From: CAWJMD01 sp963843835
Lineage (GTDB): Bacteria; Actinomycetota; Actinomycetes; Actinomycetales; CAWJMD01
DNA length: 64,000 nt
Assembly (NCBI GenBank): GCA_963843835.1
Contig: CAWJMD010000004.1
Span: 186,001-250,000 of the forward strand
Reading direction: 5' to 3'
In this document: positions 35,369-45,900 of the stretch, one piece after another
Numbering within the stretch: the first letter of the stretch is position 1
Layout: each line of letters begins with the position of its first letter
Made by a program: the position numbers and the translations under genes
The notes under the pieces: generated by a model
What the model was told of the DNA's origin: nothing
The model's input: the letters and a program-made list of their open reading frames with translations, nothing else
The model's database searches: none

Positions 35369-37270
35369 TCAGGGGCGTTGTCGGCGGGCCCTACGCCGCG
35401 CCATACGGCCGGACGCGTCCGACCGCGGACCACCGGCGACGGAGCCGGTCGCAACCCGTCCGCCGGACGGGCCGCCCTCATCGACGGCGTCGAGATGCGC
35501 TGCCAGCGTGGCGATCGTGGGATGGGCGTAGAGGTCGGTGAGGGGGATCCGCCGGCCCAGCTCCAGGCACAGACGGTGGTGCGCCTGGGCCACCATGAGG
35601 GAGTGGGCGCCCAGGTCGAACACGGGGCGGTCGACCGGGACGTGTCCCGTGCCCAGCAGCGTCGACCAGATCGCGGCCAGTCGCGCCTGCGTCCCTGCGA
35701 GGTCCGGCCCGGGCGTGCCGGCTCGCTCCGGCTCGTGGTCGTCCATCGCGAGAAGGGCCTCGGTGTCGACCTTCCCGGTCGGCGTCAGCGGCAGGTGCGT
35801 CACCCACCGGACCGTTGCGGGGACCATGTAGTCGGGCAGCAGTTCGCCGACCTCGGCGCGCACGGCGGCGACGTCGGGCCGAGCCACCCCGGACGGGACG
35901 ACGAAGGCTCTGAGCTGACGGTCTTCGCCGTCGGGGGCGGTGACCGCGACCACGGCCGCGTTCTCGACGTGCGGCAGTGACCTGAGGACGGCCTCGACCT
36001 CCGCCGGCTCGACCCGGTTGCCGCGGACCTTGACCTGCCGGTCCCGGCGTCCGAGCCCGAGCAGCAGTCCGTCGGGAAGCGCGCGGACCAGGTCGCCCGT
36101 CCGGTAGCGGCGACGTCCCTGCAGGTCGGTGTCGAAGCGTCGTGCCGACTCCTCCGGGTCGTCCCAGTAGTCGGCGAGATAGTCACTGACGACGGCGACC
36201 TCGCCTTCGCCCACGCGCTCCGTGCCGTCGGGACCCACGAGGCTCACGAGCATTCCTGGTAGCGGCCGTCCGATCGGCAGCACGCCGGATCGCGTGCCTG
36301 CAACGGCCGCGTCGTATGTCACGTGGTTCTGCAGGACGAAGCTCACCTCCGTTGCCCCGTACCCGTTGACGAGCACGCCCGTCCGGGCGGCGTGCCGGCG
36401 GCAGCGGTCGACGTCCTCCCACAGCACGGGCTCACCGCCCAGCACGACGGCCCGCAGGGCCTCGAGCCTGCCCCCTCGGGACGACTCCAGTGCCGTGCAG
36501 AGGTGACGGAACACGGTCGGGGTCGAGTGGAAGACGGTGACCTCGTGCTCGGTCAGGGCATCCACCAGTGCGCCGAGCCCTTCGCCGCGCACGTCGGCGG
36601 TGACCGCCCCGGCGCCGCTGAGGAGGGCGGCGAAGGTGTCGGTGACCGCCATGTCGAAGGCGAAGGACGAGGCCACGCTCACGCGGTCGTCCAGCCCGAG
36701 GCGGAGGCGGTCCACGTGCACGCCGACCTGGTGGAGGACGGCCCGGTGCGTCTGCACGACGCCCTTGGGGCGCCCGGTGGAGCCGCTGGTGTACAACACG
36801 TAGGCCGACGATCCGGATCCGGACCCGGGTGCCGGTGGTCGGCGGTGCGTCCCCTCCTCCGGGGCCCATGTCAGGACGTCGACCTGCTGCCTCTCCGCCA
36901 CGGACGCGAGGTGACCGGCACGTGGCACGTGGGGGGCGGTCGTCACGATCCGCGCCAGGTGCGCCTGCGCCACGACCTGCGCCAGGCGCGCCGACGGGTA
37001 GCCGGGATCGAGCGGCACGTAGACCCCCCCGGCGCTGAGGACGCCGAGGATCCCCGCCACCATGTCAGCCCCGTGGTCGAGCAGGAGGCCCACTGGCGCT
37101 CCAAGGATGTCGTCGTCTCCGGCGCTGAGGATCTCGGCGAGACCCGCCGCTCGGTGCCCGAGCTCGGCGTAGGTGAGCCGGCGGGTCCTCTCTCCCGCAC
37201 CCTGCCTGACGGCGATGCGCTCCGGGTACGCGTCGACCGCCCGCCACCAGGCCCGGTCGATCGTGGTCAC
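35369..37270 (-). CDS. Stand-alone NRPS adenylation-thiolation didomain (A-T)
   Basis: 633 residues. Adenylation domain (about 1-510) with YVLYTSGSTGRPKGVVQTH, NGYGATEVSF, YRTGDLV and the catalytic Lys in TPTGKVDTE. The carrier domain has its pantetheine Ser557 in DLGAHSLMVAQ (Ala where Gly is usual). My reading of the ten pocket residues is D-M-T-H-V-G-G-F-V-K, which I cannot assign to a substrate. A basic Arg/Ala tail closes the protein. Last gene of the operon; GTG 37270 overlaps the upstream stop. No C domain, so it must act as a loading or in-trans partner, perhaps for the unpaired carrier in the A-T-C-T protein. Confidence 0.88.
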   Translation of the reverse strand: MTTIDRAWWRAVDAYPERIAVRQGAGERTRRLTYAELGHRAAGLAEILSAGDDDILGAPVGLLLDHGADMVAGILGVLSAGGVYVPLDPGYPSARLAQVVAQAHLARIVTTAPHVPRAGHLASVAERQQVDVLTWAPEEGTHRRPPAPGSGSGSSAYVLYTSGSTGRPKGVVQTHRAVLHQVGVHVDRLRLGLDDRVSVASSFAFDMAVTDTFAALLSGAGAVTADVRGEGLGALVDALTEHEVTVFHSTPTVFRHLCTALESSRGGRLEALRAVVLGGEPVLWEDVDRCRRHAARTGVLVNGYGATEVSFVLQNHVTYDAAVAGTRSGVLPIGRPLPGMLVSLVGPDGTERVGEGEVAVVSDYLADYWDDPEESARRFDTDLQGRRRYRTGDLVRALPDGLLLGLGRRDRQVKVRGNRVEPAEVEAVLRSLPHVENAAVVAVTAPDGEDRQLRAFVVPSGVARPDVAAVRAEVGELLPDYMVPATVRWVTHLPLTPTGKVDTEALLAMDDHEPERAGTPGPDLAGTQARLAAIWSTLLGTGHVPVDRPVFDLGAHSLMVAQAHHRLCLELGRRIPLTDLYAHPTIATLAAHLDAVDEGGPSGGRVATGSVAGGPRSDASGRMARRRARRQRP

Positions 37271-40200
37271 CGTGCCGCCGCGGGCTGGTGGTGACGGCCG
37301 TCGGGGGAGTCGGCCTCTTCGGGCTCGCGTCCGTCCGAGACGTCAACCGGAGCAGTCGGACCGGCCCGGTCGCTCTCGCCGCCCTCGTCGCCCAGGGCTC
37401 CCTGCCCCTGGAGGGCGTGGGCGGCCCGGGCACCGATCAGGTCGTCCGGCACCGAGTCGGGCACGTCGGTGTCGAAGCGGCGCAGGACGGGGACGCGGAA
37501 CGCCAGAGCCACCAGCGCCAGCATGATCGTGCCGCACAGCAAGCACATCGCGCCCATGCCCCGGCCCTCGCCGGTCCCCACGACAAGGCCGACCGTCGAC
37601 GCGAGACCCCCGCCGGGCTGGAGCAGGGGCTCGAACAGCTCGGACCCGAAGGGCGCGAGCAGGCCGTACCCGATCGGCAGGGCCGCCCACGTGATGGCCT
37701 GGTTGAGCGAGAGCACCCGACCGTGGAAGCGATGGGGGACCTTGACCTGGATGATCGTGTAGTAGATCCCACCCGCCAGCGACAGCCCGGCACCGATGCC
37801 GAGGACGCCCGGAAGGATCACCCACAGCTCGGGACGCAGACCCACCAGCACGCAGCACACCGCCGCGACGGCGTTGAACCCGAGCAGCGTGACCATCCGG
37901 TGCCGGACCGGCCCGCCCCACAGGCCCATGGCGATCCCGCCGAGCAGTGCACCGAGGGCCTCGACCGAGGAGGCCACGGCGACGTCACCGATGTCGCCGA
38001 ACGACAGCACGATGGGCACCACGAGGATCATGGGCACGGCGAGGAAGACGTTGAGCGAGGAGAACAGCACCAGCATCGCCCGGAGCGCGCGGTGGCCCAT
38101 CAGGTACCTGAACCCCTCGACGACCTCGACCAGGAGGGGTTCGCGGCGCCGCGCACCGAGCGTGGACGGGAATCGGACGACGGCCAGCACGACGAGTGCC
38201 ACGGCGTACGAGGCGACGTCGAGCACCAGGATGCCGCCGAGCTCGATCAGCGCCAGTGCGCCGGCGGCGACGAGGGGCATCACGAGGGTCGCCGCCCCGA
38301 CGACGATCTGGTTCACCCCGTTGGCGTGGCCCAGGTAGTGCTTCGGCACGAGCTGCGGGATCGCGGACATGAACGCGACGCGCTGGAAGGGTGAGATCAG
38401 CGACAGGCACACGATCATCGCGAAGGCGTGCCAGGGTCTGATCCCGCCGCTGAAGTACACGACCGCCATGCCCGCCTCGACCAGTGCGGACAGCGCTCCC
38501 GAGGCGACCATGACCCGGCGGCGCGAGCTGCGGTCGACCACCGCGCCGGCCACAGGCAGGACGAGGAGGCCGGGCACCATGGCGAGCACGCTGAGCAGCC
38601 CGTAGGACACGAGCGACCCGGTCTGGAGCAGCAACCACACCGGCAACGCCCACAGCGTCAGCGCCGTTCCGGTCATCGACACGAGCTGACCCGCTGTGAC
38701 GGTGAGGAAGCGTCGCATGCTCGGCCGCACCTCGTCGGTGCCGAGCGCTGGGGTGCCGTCCGCGCGGTGCAGGCCGGCGAGGCGCCAGCCCCGGTCCGCG
38801 GGGGACGCCCCGGCCGCCGGGACGTCCTCCGCCACACTGCCGGCGGCCACGCGCTCGTGGAGGGTCCGCAGGATCTCGGCGAGCTCGTCCGCCCGGTACT
38901 TGAGGAAGAAGTGGCCGGCCTCCGGGAGCACCACCAGGGCGGTGGTGTCGGTGAGGAAGTGCCACTCCCGGTAGCGCTCCATGTAGTACTCGGTGATGGT
39001 GTCGCGCTCACCGACGACGGAGACGATCGGCGCCCTCAGTCGGTCCGCACCGCCCTCCAGCAGGCCGCTGAAGAGAGCCTCGGCGCGGCGTGAGTCCTCA
39101 CGCATGTTGGTGATGATCCGGTCTGCCTGGTCGGGGTCGAGCTCGTCCATGTCGACCCCCAGGGACTTCAGCCACGACACCTGGTGGCGGTTCGACTCCA
39201 ACCGGTGGAAGCGGGCGAGAGCCTTGGTCAGCAGACCCGAGGGGCGGGCGAACGGGAAGACTGCTCCGGTGTAGACGATCTCGAGCCGGCGTCCCGCGGC
39301 CTCCAGTCGGCGTGCGAGCTCGATCACGAGTGCGCCGCCGACGCCGCAGTGCCCGTAGAGGGCCAGCGGCCCCTCCACGCGCTCGAGGATCTCCTGGGTG
39401 CACCGCTCCGCCAGCTCGTCGAAGGCCAGGGCGTGCTCGTCCAGGCCCACGTCGTGTCCCGGGATGGCGACCGAGAAGAGACGATGACCCTCCGGGAGGG
39501 CGTCGGCCAGCGGCTGGTAGACCACGGCGCTGCCGCCGCCGTAAGGCACGCACACGACGCTCAGCTTCCGCCGCTCGGGCGGCACCGGTGCCGTGAGCTC
39601 GTGCAGGAGACCGCGCGGCCCCGCCTGGTCGGACCGGTCGACGTGGGCGGCCAGCGTCTCGACGGTCCGGTGCGCGAAGAGGTCGATCACGCTCACGGAC
39701 TTCTCGGTGCCCTGGAGCGCGGTGCGCAGCCGCGCGACGACCTTGGTGGCGAGCAGGGAGTGGCCGCCGAGGTCGAAGAAGTTGTCGTGGGCGCTGAGGG
39801 GGGTGGTGGTGTGCAGGACGTCGGCCCAGGTGGTGGCGATGAGGTGTTCGGTGGGGGTGCGTGGGGGTGTGGTGTGGGTGGTGGTGGGTGTGGTGGGTCG
39901 AGGCAGGGCGGTGCGATCGAGCTTGCCGTTGGGGGTGGTGGGCAGGTGGGGGAGGGTGACGATGGTGGTGGGGACGAGGTGTTCGGGTAGGTGGGTGGTC
40001 AGGGCGGTGCGGGTGGTGGTGGGGTCGGCGGTGCCGGTGATGTAGGCGGTGAGGCGTTGGTCGCCGGGGGTGTCCTCGCGCAGGATGACGGCGGCGTCGG
40101 TGACGCCGGGTTGGTTGCGCAGGGTGGTCTCGATCTCGCCGAGCTCGATGCGTTGGCCGCGGAGCTTGACCTGGTGGTCGGTGCGGCCGAGGTAGTCCAG

Positions 40201-42942
40201 GGTGCCGTCGGGTCGCCAGCGGGCCAGGTCGCCGGTGGCGTAGAGGCGGTCGCCGGGTGCTCCGTAGGGGTCGGGGACGAAGGCCTGGGCGGTCAGGGCG
40301 GGTCGGGCGTGGTAGCCGCGGGCGAGCTGGGGTCCGGCGATGTGCAGGTGGCCGGTGACGCCGATGGGTTGGGGGCGGCCATGGGGGTCCAGGACCAGGA
40401 TGCGGGTGTTGGCGACGGGGGAGCCGATGGTGACGGCGGTGGTGTCGTGGACGGTGGTGGCGGTGACGTCGATGGCGGCCTCGGTGGGGCCGTAGAGGTT
40501 GTGCAGGCTGGTGTGGGGCAGCCGGTCGCGGCAGGTGGCCGCGGTGGCCGGCGGTAGTGCCTCGCCGGAGCAGATGATCCGGGTCAGCGACGGCAGCTGC
40601 CGGTCGCTGGGGTCGGGCTGCTCGGGCAGGTCGGCCAGGAACGCGGTCAGCATCGAGGGCACGAAGTGGCAGGTGGTGACCTGGGCGGTGTCGATCAGCT
40701 CGCGCAGGTAGGTGGGGTCCTTGTGCCCGTCGGGGCGAGCCATCACGATCGCGGCCCCGGTGGCCAGCGGCCAGAAGAACTCCCAGACCGAGACGTCGAA
40801 GCTGGTCGGGGTCTTCTGCAGCACCCGGTCGTGCACGGTCAGGCCCAGGTCCTGCTGCATCCAGGCGAGCCGGTTGACGATCCCGCGATGGGTGTTCACC
40901 ACCGCCTTGGGCTGTCCGGTCGAGCCGGAGGTGTAGATCACGTACGCGGCCTGGTCGGGGTCGACCTCGACACCGGGCTCGGCATCGGACCAGTCCGCCC
41001 ACGCCGCGGCACCGGACAGCACCTCCTCCAGCCCCACCACCTCGACCGAGGCGTCCGCGGCCGAGACCGCGCCGGCCAGGTCCTGCTGGGTCAGCACCAC
41101 CCGCGCACCGGTGTCGGCCAGCATGAAACCCAGCCGTGCCGACGGGTACTGCGGGTCCAGCGGCAGGAACGCCGCCCCCGCCTTGACCACCCCCAGCAGA
41201 GCCACCACCAGCTCCACCGACCGGCCAGCACACACCCCCACCACCGACTCCGCACCCACCCCGGCCGCGGCCAGCCGCGCCGCCACCCGGTTCGCCGCCG
41301 CATGCACCTGCCGGTACGAGAACGACCCGTCCTCGACCAGCACCGCCACCCCGGACCCATCCACCCCCGACCCATCCACCCCGGCCGCCTCGACACCACC
41401 GCCCAGCAGCACCGGCAACGACCCCGCGCCCGCGCGACCCGACCACGCCACCGACGTCGCGTTGAACCCCGACACCACCAGCTCACCCTCACCGGCACCC
41501 AGCACCGGCAACTGCGACACCCGCACCCCCGAACCCGCGACCACCGCCTCCAACACCGACACGAACCGCTCCGCCAACCGCTCCACCGAACCCGACGAGA
41601 ACAACGCCGACGAGAACACCAGCGAGCAGTGCAGGCCCTCGGGCAGCTCGACGGCGTGGAGCTCCAGCTCGAAGCGGGTGGCGGGCAGGTCGACCGGGTT
41701 CCATCGCACGCCGCTCGTGCGCTCCGCCGACCCCGACAGGTCGCCCATCTCGTAGTTCTGCAAGGCGAACATCACCTGGAACAGCGGTGGCCTGGCGGTG
41801 TCGCGCTCGAGGTCGAGCGACTGGACGAGGTGCTCGAAGGGGACGTCGGCGTGGGACATCGCCTCGAGGCAGTCCCTGCGGGTCCGGTCGAGCAGCTCGT
41901 CGAACGTGGGGTCGTCGGACAGGTCCGTCCGCATCACCAGCATGTTCACGAACATCCCGACAAGGCCCTCGACCTCGGACAGCTGCCGACCGGCGACCGG
42001 CGAGCCGACCGTGAGGTCGAGCTGCCCGCTGCATCGGCTCAGCGTCGCCTGCCACGCGGCCAGCAGGCACATGTACAGCGTCGCGTCGTGGCTGCGGGCC
42101 AGGTCGCGCAGGCCCGCCAGCAGGTCGGCGTCGACGACGAAGGAGTTCCGGCCACCTTCGAACTGCTGGCGGGCGGGACGGGGGTGGTCGGTCGGCAGGT
42201 CGAGGGGGCGGACGCCGGCGAGCCGGTCGCGCCAGTAGTCCACCGATGCCGCTGCCCCCGACTCGAGCTGGCGGCGCTGCCAGGCCGAGTAGTCGGCGTA
42301 CTGGACCGGCAGGTCGGCCAGGCCGGCCGGTCCCTCGCCGATGTGCTCGCGGTACAGGGCGACTAGCTCCTGCAGGAGGATCTCGGTCGACCAGCCGTCT
42401 CCGACGATGTGGTGCATGCGCAGCAGCACCGTGTCGGGAGTCGACTTCGAGCGTGCGCCCTCGGCGGTCCTGACGCGGAGCAGGGTCGCCACGAACAGCG
42501 GGCCGGTGGCCAGGTCGAACGGGGTGCCGGCGACCTCTGCCAGCTTTTCGACGAGACGGTCAGGCGAGTCGACGTCGACCGTCTCGCAACGGTTCTCGCC
42601 CGGAGCATCGACCACTGCATAGGGGGTTCCGTCCGCGTCGGCGGGGAAGCGCGTACGCAGCGTCTCGTGCCGCGCGGTCAGGTCGAGCACGGCTCGTGCG
42701 AGGGCGTCCGCGTCGGCGAACGCGAGCTCGAAGCGCACGGCGATGTGGTACGAGGTCGTTCCCGGGGCGTACTGCTCCATGAACCACAGACGCTCCTGCG
42801 CGAAGGACAGCACGGGCGCATCGTCGGGCCGGCGCGGCGTCACCGTTGTGGCTCCCAGCCGGCCAGCCGCGCGGGCGAGCCGCTCCTGCAGCATGCGCTG
42901 GCGGTCGGCTGAGAGGTGCGGCTGTGCGTGCTCGGTCGTCAT
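37267..42942 (-). CDS. NRPS C-A(Ser)-T-TE fused to an MFS transporter
   Basis: 1891 residues. Condensation domain with HHIVGDG at 177-183; adenylation domain (about 480-985) whose pocket residues read D-V-W-H-I-S-L-I-D-K, the serine code; carrier Ser1062 in DLGGHSLLAT; thioesterase (about 1095-1340) with YGHCGVGG, so the nucleophile position is Cys1199, and LPEAGHFFL for the His. From Met1409 a complete MFS-like permease follows (AVVDRSSRRRVM after helix 2, about 12 hydrophobic segments). Enzyme and exporter in one chain implies assembly at the membrane. ATG 42942 overlaps the previous module stop (ATGA). A much longer upstream open frame is an artefact of the repeat. Confidence 0.92.
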   Translation of the reverse strand: MTTEHAQPHLSADRQRMLQERLARAAGRLGATTVTPRRPDDAPVLSFAQERLWFMEQYAPGTTSYHIAVRFELAFADADALARAVLDLTARHETLRTRFPADADGTPYAVVDAPGENRCETVDVDSPDRLVEKLAEVAGTPFDLATGPLFVATLLRVRTAEGARSKSTPDTVLLRMHHIVGDGWSTEILLQELVALYREHIGEGPAGLADLPVQYADYSAWQRRQLESGAAASVDYWRDRLAGVRPLDLPTDHPRPARQQFEGGRNSFVVDADLLAGLRDLARSHDATLYMCLLAAWQATLSRCSGQLDLTVGSPVAGRQLSEVEGLVGMFVNMLVMRTDLSDDPTFDELLDRTRRDCLEAMSHADVPFEHLVQSLDLERDTARPPLFQVMFALQNYEMGDLSGSAERTSGVRWNPVDLPATRFELELHAVELPEGLHCSLVFSSALFSSGSVERLAERFVSVLEAVVAGSGVRVSQLPVLGAGEGELVVSGFNATSVAWSGRAGAGSLPVLLGGGVEAAGVDGSGVDGSGVAVLVEDGSFSYRQVHAAANRVAARLAAAGVGAESVVGVCAGRSVELVVALLGVVKAGAAFLPLDPQYPSARLGFMLADTGARVVLTQQDLAGAVSAADASVEVVGLEEVLSGAAAWADWSDAEPGVEVDPDQAAYVIYTSGSTGQPKAVVNTHRGIVNRLAWMQQDLGLTVHDRVLQKTPTSFDVSVWEFFWPLATGAAIVMARPDGHKDPTYLRELIDTAQVTTCHFVPSMLTAFLADLPEQPDPSDRQLPSLTRIICSGEALPPATAATCRDRLPHTSLHNLYGPTEAAIDVTATTVHDTTAVTIGSPVANTRILVLDPHGRPQPIGVTGHLHIAGPQLARGYHARPALTAQAFVPDPYGAPGDRLYATGDLARWRPDGTLDYLGRTDHQVKLRGQRIELGEIETTLRNQPGVTDAAVILREDTPGDQRLTAYITGTADPTTTRTALTTHLPEHLVPTTIVTLPHLPTTPNGKLDRTALPRPTTPTTTHTTPPRTPTEHLIATTWADVLHTTTPLSAHDNFFDLGGHSLLATKVVARLRTALQGTEKSVSVIDLFAHRTVETLAAHVDRSDQAGPRGLLHELTAPVPPERRKLSVVCVPYGGGSAVVYQPLADALPEGHRLFSVAIPGHDVGLDEHALAFDELAERCTQEILERVEGPLALYGHCGVGGALVIELARRLEAAGRRLEIVYTGAVFPFARPSGLLTKALARFHRLESNRHQVSWLKSLGVDMDELDPDQADRIITNMREDSRRAEALFSGLLEGGADRLRAPIVSVVGERDTITEYYMERYREWHFLTDTTALVVLPEAGHFFLKYRADELAEILRTLHERVAAGSVAEDVPAAGASPADRGWRLAGLHRADGTPALGTDEVRPSMRRFLTVTAGQLVSMTGTALTLWALPVWLLLQTGSLVSYGLLSVLAMVPGLLVLPVAGAVVDRSSRRRVMVASGALSALVEAGMAVVYFSGGIRPWHAFAMIVCLSLISPFQRVAFMSAIPQLVPKHYLGHANGVNQIVVGAATLVMPLVAAGALALIELGGILVLDVASYAVALVVLAVVRFPSTLGARRREPLLVEVVEGFRYLMGHRALRAMLVLFSSLNVFLAVPMILVVPIVLSFGDIGDVAVASSVEALGALLGGIAMGLWGGPVRHRMVTLLGFNAVAAVCCVLVGLRPELWVILPGVLGIGAGLSLAGGIYYTIIQVKVPHRFHGRVLSLNQAITWAALPIGYGLLAPFGSELFEPLLQPGGGLASTVGLVVGTGEGRGMGAMCLLCGTIMLALVALAFRVPVLRRFDTDVPDSVPDDLIGARAAHALQGQGALGDEGGESDRAGPTAPVDVSDGREPEEADSPDGRHHQPAAAR
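39745..41622 (-). repeat. Copy 1 of a 1878-bp apparently identical direct repeat (end of C, A and most of T domain)
   Basis: Matches 43152-45029 at a constant offset of 3407 bases with no indel; the encoded peptides are the same in every frame compared, so the DNA looks identical. It covers residues about 441-1066 of the terminal NRPS. Edges are abrupt: after VFSSALFSSG upstream (C-domain tail) and after the carrier HSLLAT downstream. This indicates recent duplication or gene conversion. Confidence 0.93.
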
Positions 42943-45900
42943 GGCGTGCGTGCTCCGGGATCGGTGGACGGTGCGCAGGGCGTCGGGCTGTCGCTCGGGT
43001 CGGCAGCGGCGCCGTCGGTTTCGAGCTCCACGAGCTCTTCGAGCAGGAGGCGCTCGACCTCGCGGGCCATCGCCTCCACGGTCTGGTGGGCGAAGAAGAC
43101 CCCCAGCGGGATGCGCAGCTCCAGGGCGTGCGACAGGCGGCCGGCTGCCCGGGTGGCGAGCAGGGAGTGGCCGCCGAGGTCGAAGAAGTTGTCGTGGGCG
43201 CTGAGGGGGGTGGTGGTGTGCAGGACGTCGGCCCAGGTGGTGGCGATGAGGTGTTCGGTGGGGGTGCGTGGGGGTGTGGTGTGGGTGGTGGTGGGTGTGG
43301 TGGGTCGAGGCAGGGCGGTGCGATCGAGCTTGCCGTTGGGGGTGGTGGGCAGGTGGGGGAGGGTGACGATGGTGGTGGGGACGAGGTGTTCGGGTAGGTG
43401 GGTGGTCAGGGCGGTGCGGGTGGTGGTGGGGTCGGCGGTGCCGGTGATGTAGGCGGTGAGGCGTTGGTCGCCGGGGGTGTCCTCGCGCAGGATGACGGCG
43501 GCGTCGGTGACGCCGGGTTGGTTGCGCAGGGTGGTCTCGATCTCGCCGAGCTCGATGCGTTGGCCGCGGAGCTTGACCTGGTGGTCGGTGCGGCCGAGGT
43601 AGTCCAGGGTGCCGTCGGGTCGCCAGCGGGCCAGGTCGCCGGTGGCGTAGAGGCGGTCGCCGGGTGCTCCGTAGGGGTCGGGGACGAAGGCCTGGGCGGT
43701 CAGGGCGGGTCGGGCGTGGTAGCCGCGGGCGAGCTGGGGTCCGGCGATGTGCAGGTGGCCGGTGACGCCGATGGGTTGGGGGCGGCCATGGGGGTCCAGG
43801 ACCAGGATGCGGGTGTTGGCGACGGGGGAGCCGATGGTGACGGCGGTGGTGTCGTGGACGGTGGTGGCGGTGACGTCGATGGCGGCCTCGGTGGGGCCGT
43901 AGAGGTTGTGCAGGCTGGTGTGGGGCAGCCGGTCGCGGCAGGTGGCCGCGGTGGCCGGCGGTAGTGCCTCGCCGGAGCAGATGATCCGGGTCAGCGACGG
44001 CAGCTGCCGGTCGCTGGGGTCGGGCTGCTCGGGCAGGTCGGCCAGGAACGCGGTCAGCATCGAGGGCACGAAGTGGCAGGTGGTGACCTGGGCGGTGTCG
44101 ATCAGCTCGCGCAGGTAGGTGGGGTCCTTGTGCCCGTCGGGGCGAGCCATCACGATCGCGGCCCCGGTGGCCAGCGGCCAGAAGAACTCCCAGACCGAGA
44201 CGTCGAAGCTGGTCGGGGTCTTCTGCAGCACCCGGTCGTGCACGGTCAGGCCCAGGTCCTGCTGCATCCAGGCGAGCCGGTTGACGATCCCGCGATGGGT
44301 GTTCACCACCGCCTTGGGCTGTCCGGTCGAGCCGGAGGTGTAGATCACGTACGCGGCCTGGTCGGGGTCGACCTCGACACCGGGCTCGGCATCGGACCAG
44401 TCCGCCCACGCCGCGGCACCGGACAGCACCTCCTCCAGCCCCACCACCTCGACCGAGGCGTCCGCGGCCGAGACCGCGCCGGCCAGGTCCTGCTGGGTCA
44501 GCACCACCCGCGCACCGGTGTCGGCCAGCATGAAACCCAGCCGTGCCGACGGGTACTGCGGGTCCAGCGGCAGGAACGCCGCCCCCGCCTTGACCACCCC
44601 CAGCAGAGCCACCACCAGCTCCACCGACCGGCCAGCACACACCCCCACCACCGACTCCGCACCCACCCCGGCCGCGGCCAGCCGCGCCGCCACCCGGTTC
44701 GCCGCCGCATGCACCTGCCGGTACGAGAACGACCCGTCCTCGACCAGCACCGCCACCCCGGACCCATCCACCCCCGACCCATCCACCCCGGCCGCCTCGA
44801 CACCACCGCCCAGCAGCACCGGCAACGACCCCGCGCCCGCGCGACCCGACCACGCCACCGACGTCGCGTTGAACCCCGACACCACCAGCTCACCCTCACC
44901 GGCACCCAGCACCGGCAACTGCGACACCCGCACCCCCGAACCCGCGACCACCGCCTCCAACACCGACACGAACCGCTCCGCCAACCGCTCCACCGAACCC
45001 GACGAGAACAACGCCGACGAGAACACCAGGCGCCCGCGCCGGCTGGTGAGCTCCAGCGAGAGGTCCTCGACAGCCGCGCCCTGGCTGGCGCCCACCGACG
45101 TCAGCGGGATGTGGTTGAAGCCGAGCTGGTACAGGGGCGCGACGGCCGGCGAGCGTCGCGGTGCGAGCTCTTCGACGAGGCGTTGGAGCGGCAGGTCGGA
45201 GTGCTCGAGCGCGTCGAGGACCGTGCCGAGCACCTGTCGGCACAGGTCCGAGAAGGAAGGGTCTCCCGCCAGGTCGACGCGCACCACGACGGTGTTCACG
45301 AACATGCCCACCACGGAACGGGTCTCGGGGTGGTCGCGACCGGCGACCGGGACGCCGAAGGCGATGTCGGTTGCACCGGAGAGTCGGTGCACCAGCGCCG
45401 CCCAGGCGGCCAGGTGTACCGAGAAGGGGGTGACGGCCAGATCCCTGGACAGGCGCGCGACGCCGTCGACGATCTCCTCCGACAGGTCGAACAGCACGTC
45501 GCCCGTCGTGTGGTCGGGCGTGGCAGGGCGAGGGTGGTCCATCGGGAGGCTGTGCTCCACGGGCAGCCCGGCGAGGGTCGCGCGCCAGTGGTCGAGCGAC
45601 TCGCGCTCCCGCTCGGCCGTCAGCTGCTCGCGCTGCCAGACAGCGTAGTCCGCGTACTGGACGGTCAGCTCCGGCAGCACGGGTGGCCGCCGCTCGACCA
45701 GCGCCCGGCACGTCTCCTTCAGCTCGTCGTACAGGAGCCGGCACGAGGTCCCGTCGCAGATCGAGTGGTGCAGCACCAGGTGCACGACCCACCGGTCCGC
45801 GCCGAGACGGACGAGCTGCCCCCGCCACAGCGGGAAGCCGTCCACGGGGACTGGGAGCGCTGCGAAGTCGCGCAGCTCGTCCCGCAGCCGCAGGCCCCTC

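Noticed and set aside
42943..44853. A 2528-residue open frame continuing upstream of the terminal NRPS (37267-44853)
   Set aside because: The part beyond 42942 reads the neighbouring module in the wrong frame (Arg/His/Pro- and Gly/Val-rich low-complexity protein). The real start is the ATG at 42942, where the NRPS C-domain sequence begins and the ATGA overlap occurs.
39745..45029. Insertion sequence or transposon as the cause of the large repeat
   Set aside because: No transposase, no terminal inverted repeats and no target duplication; the repeat is wholly within NRPS coding sequence and respects domain boundaries.
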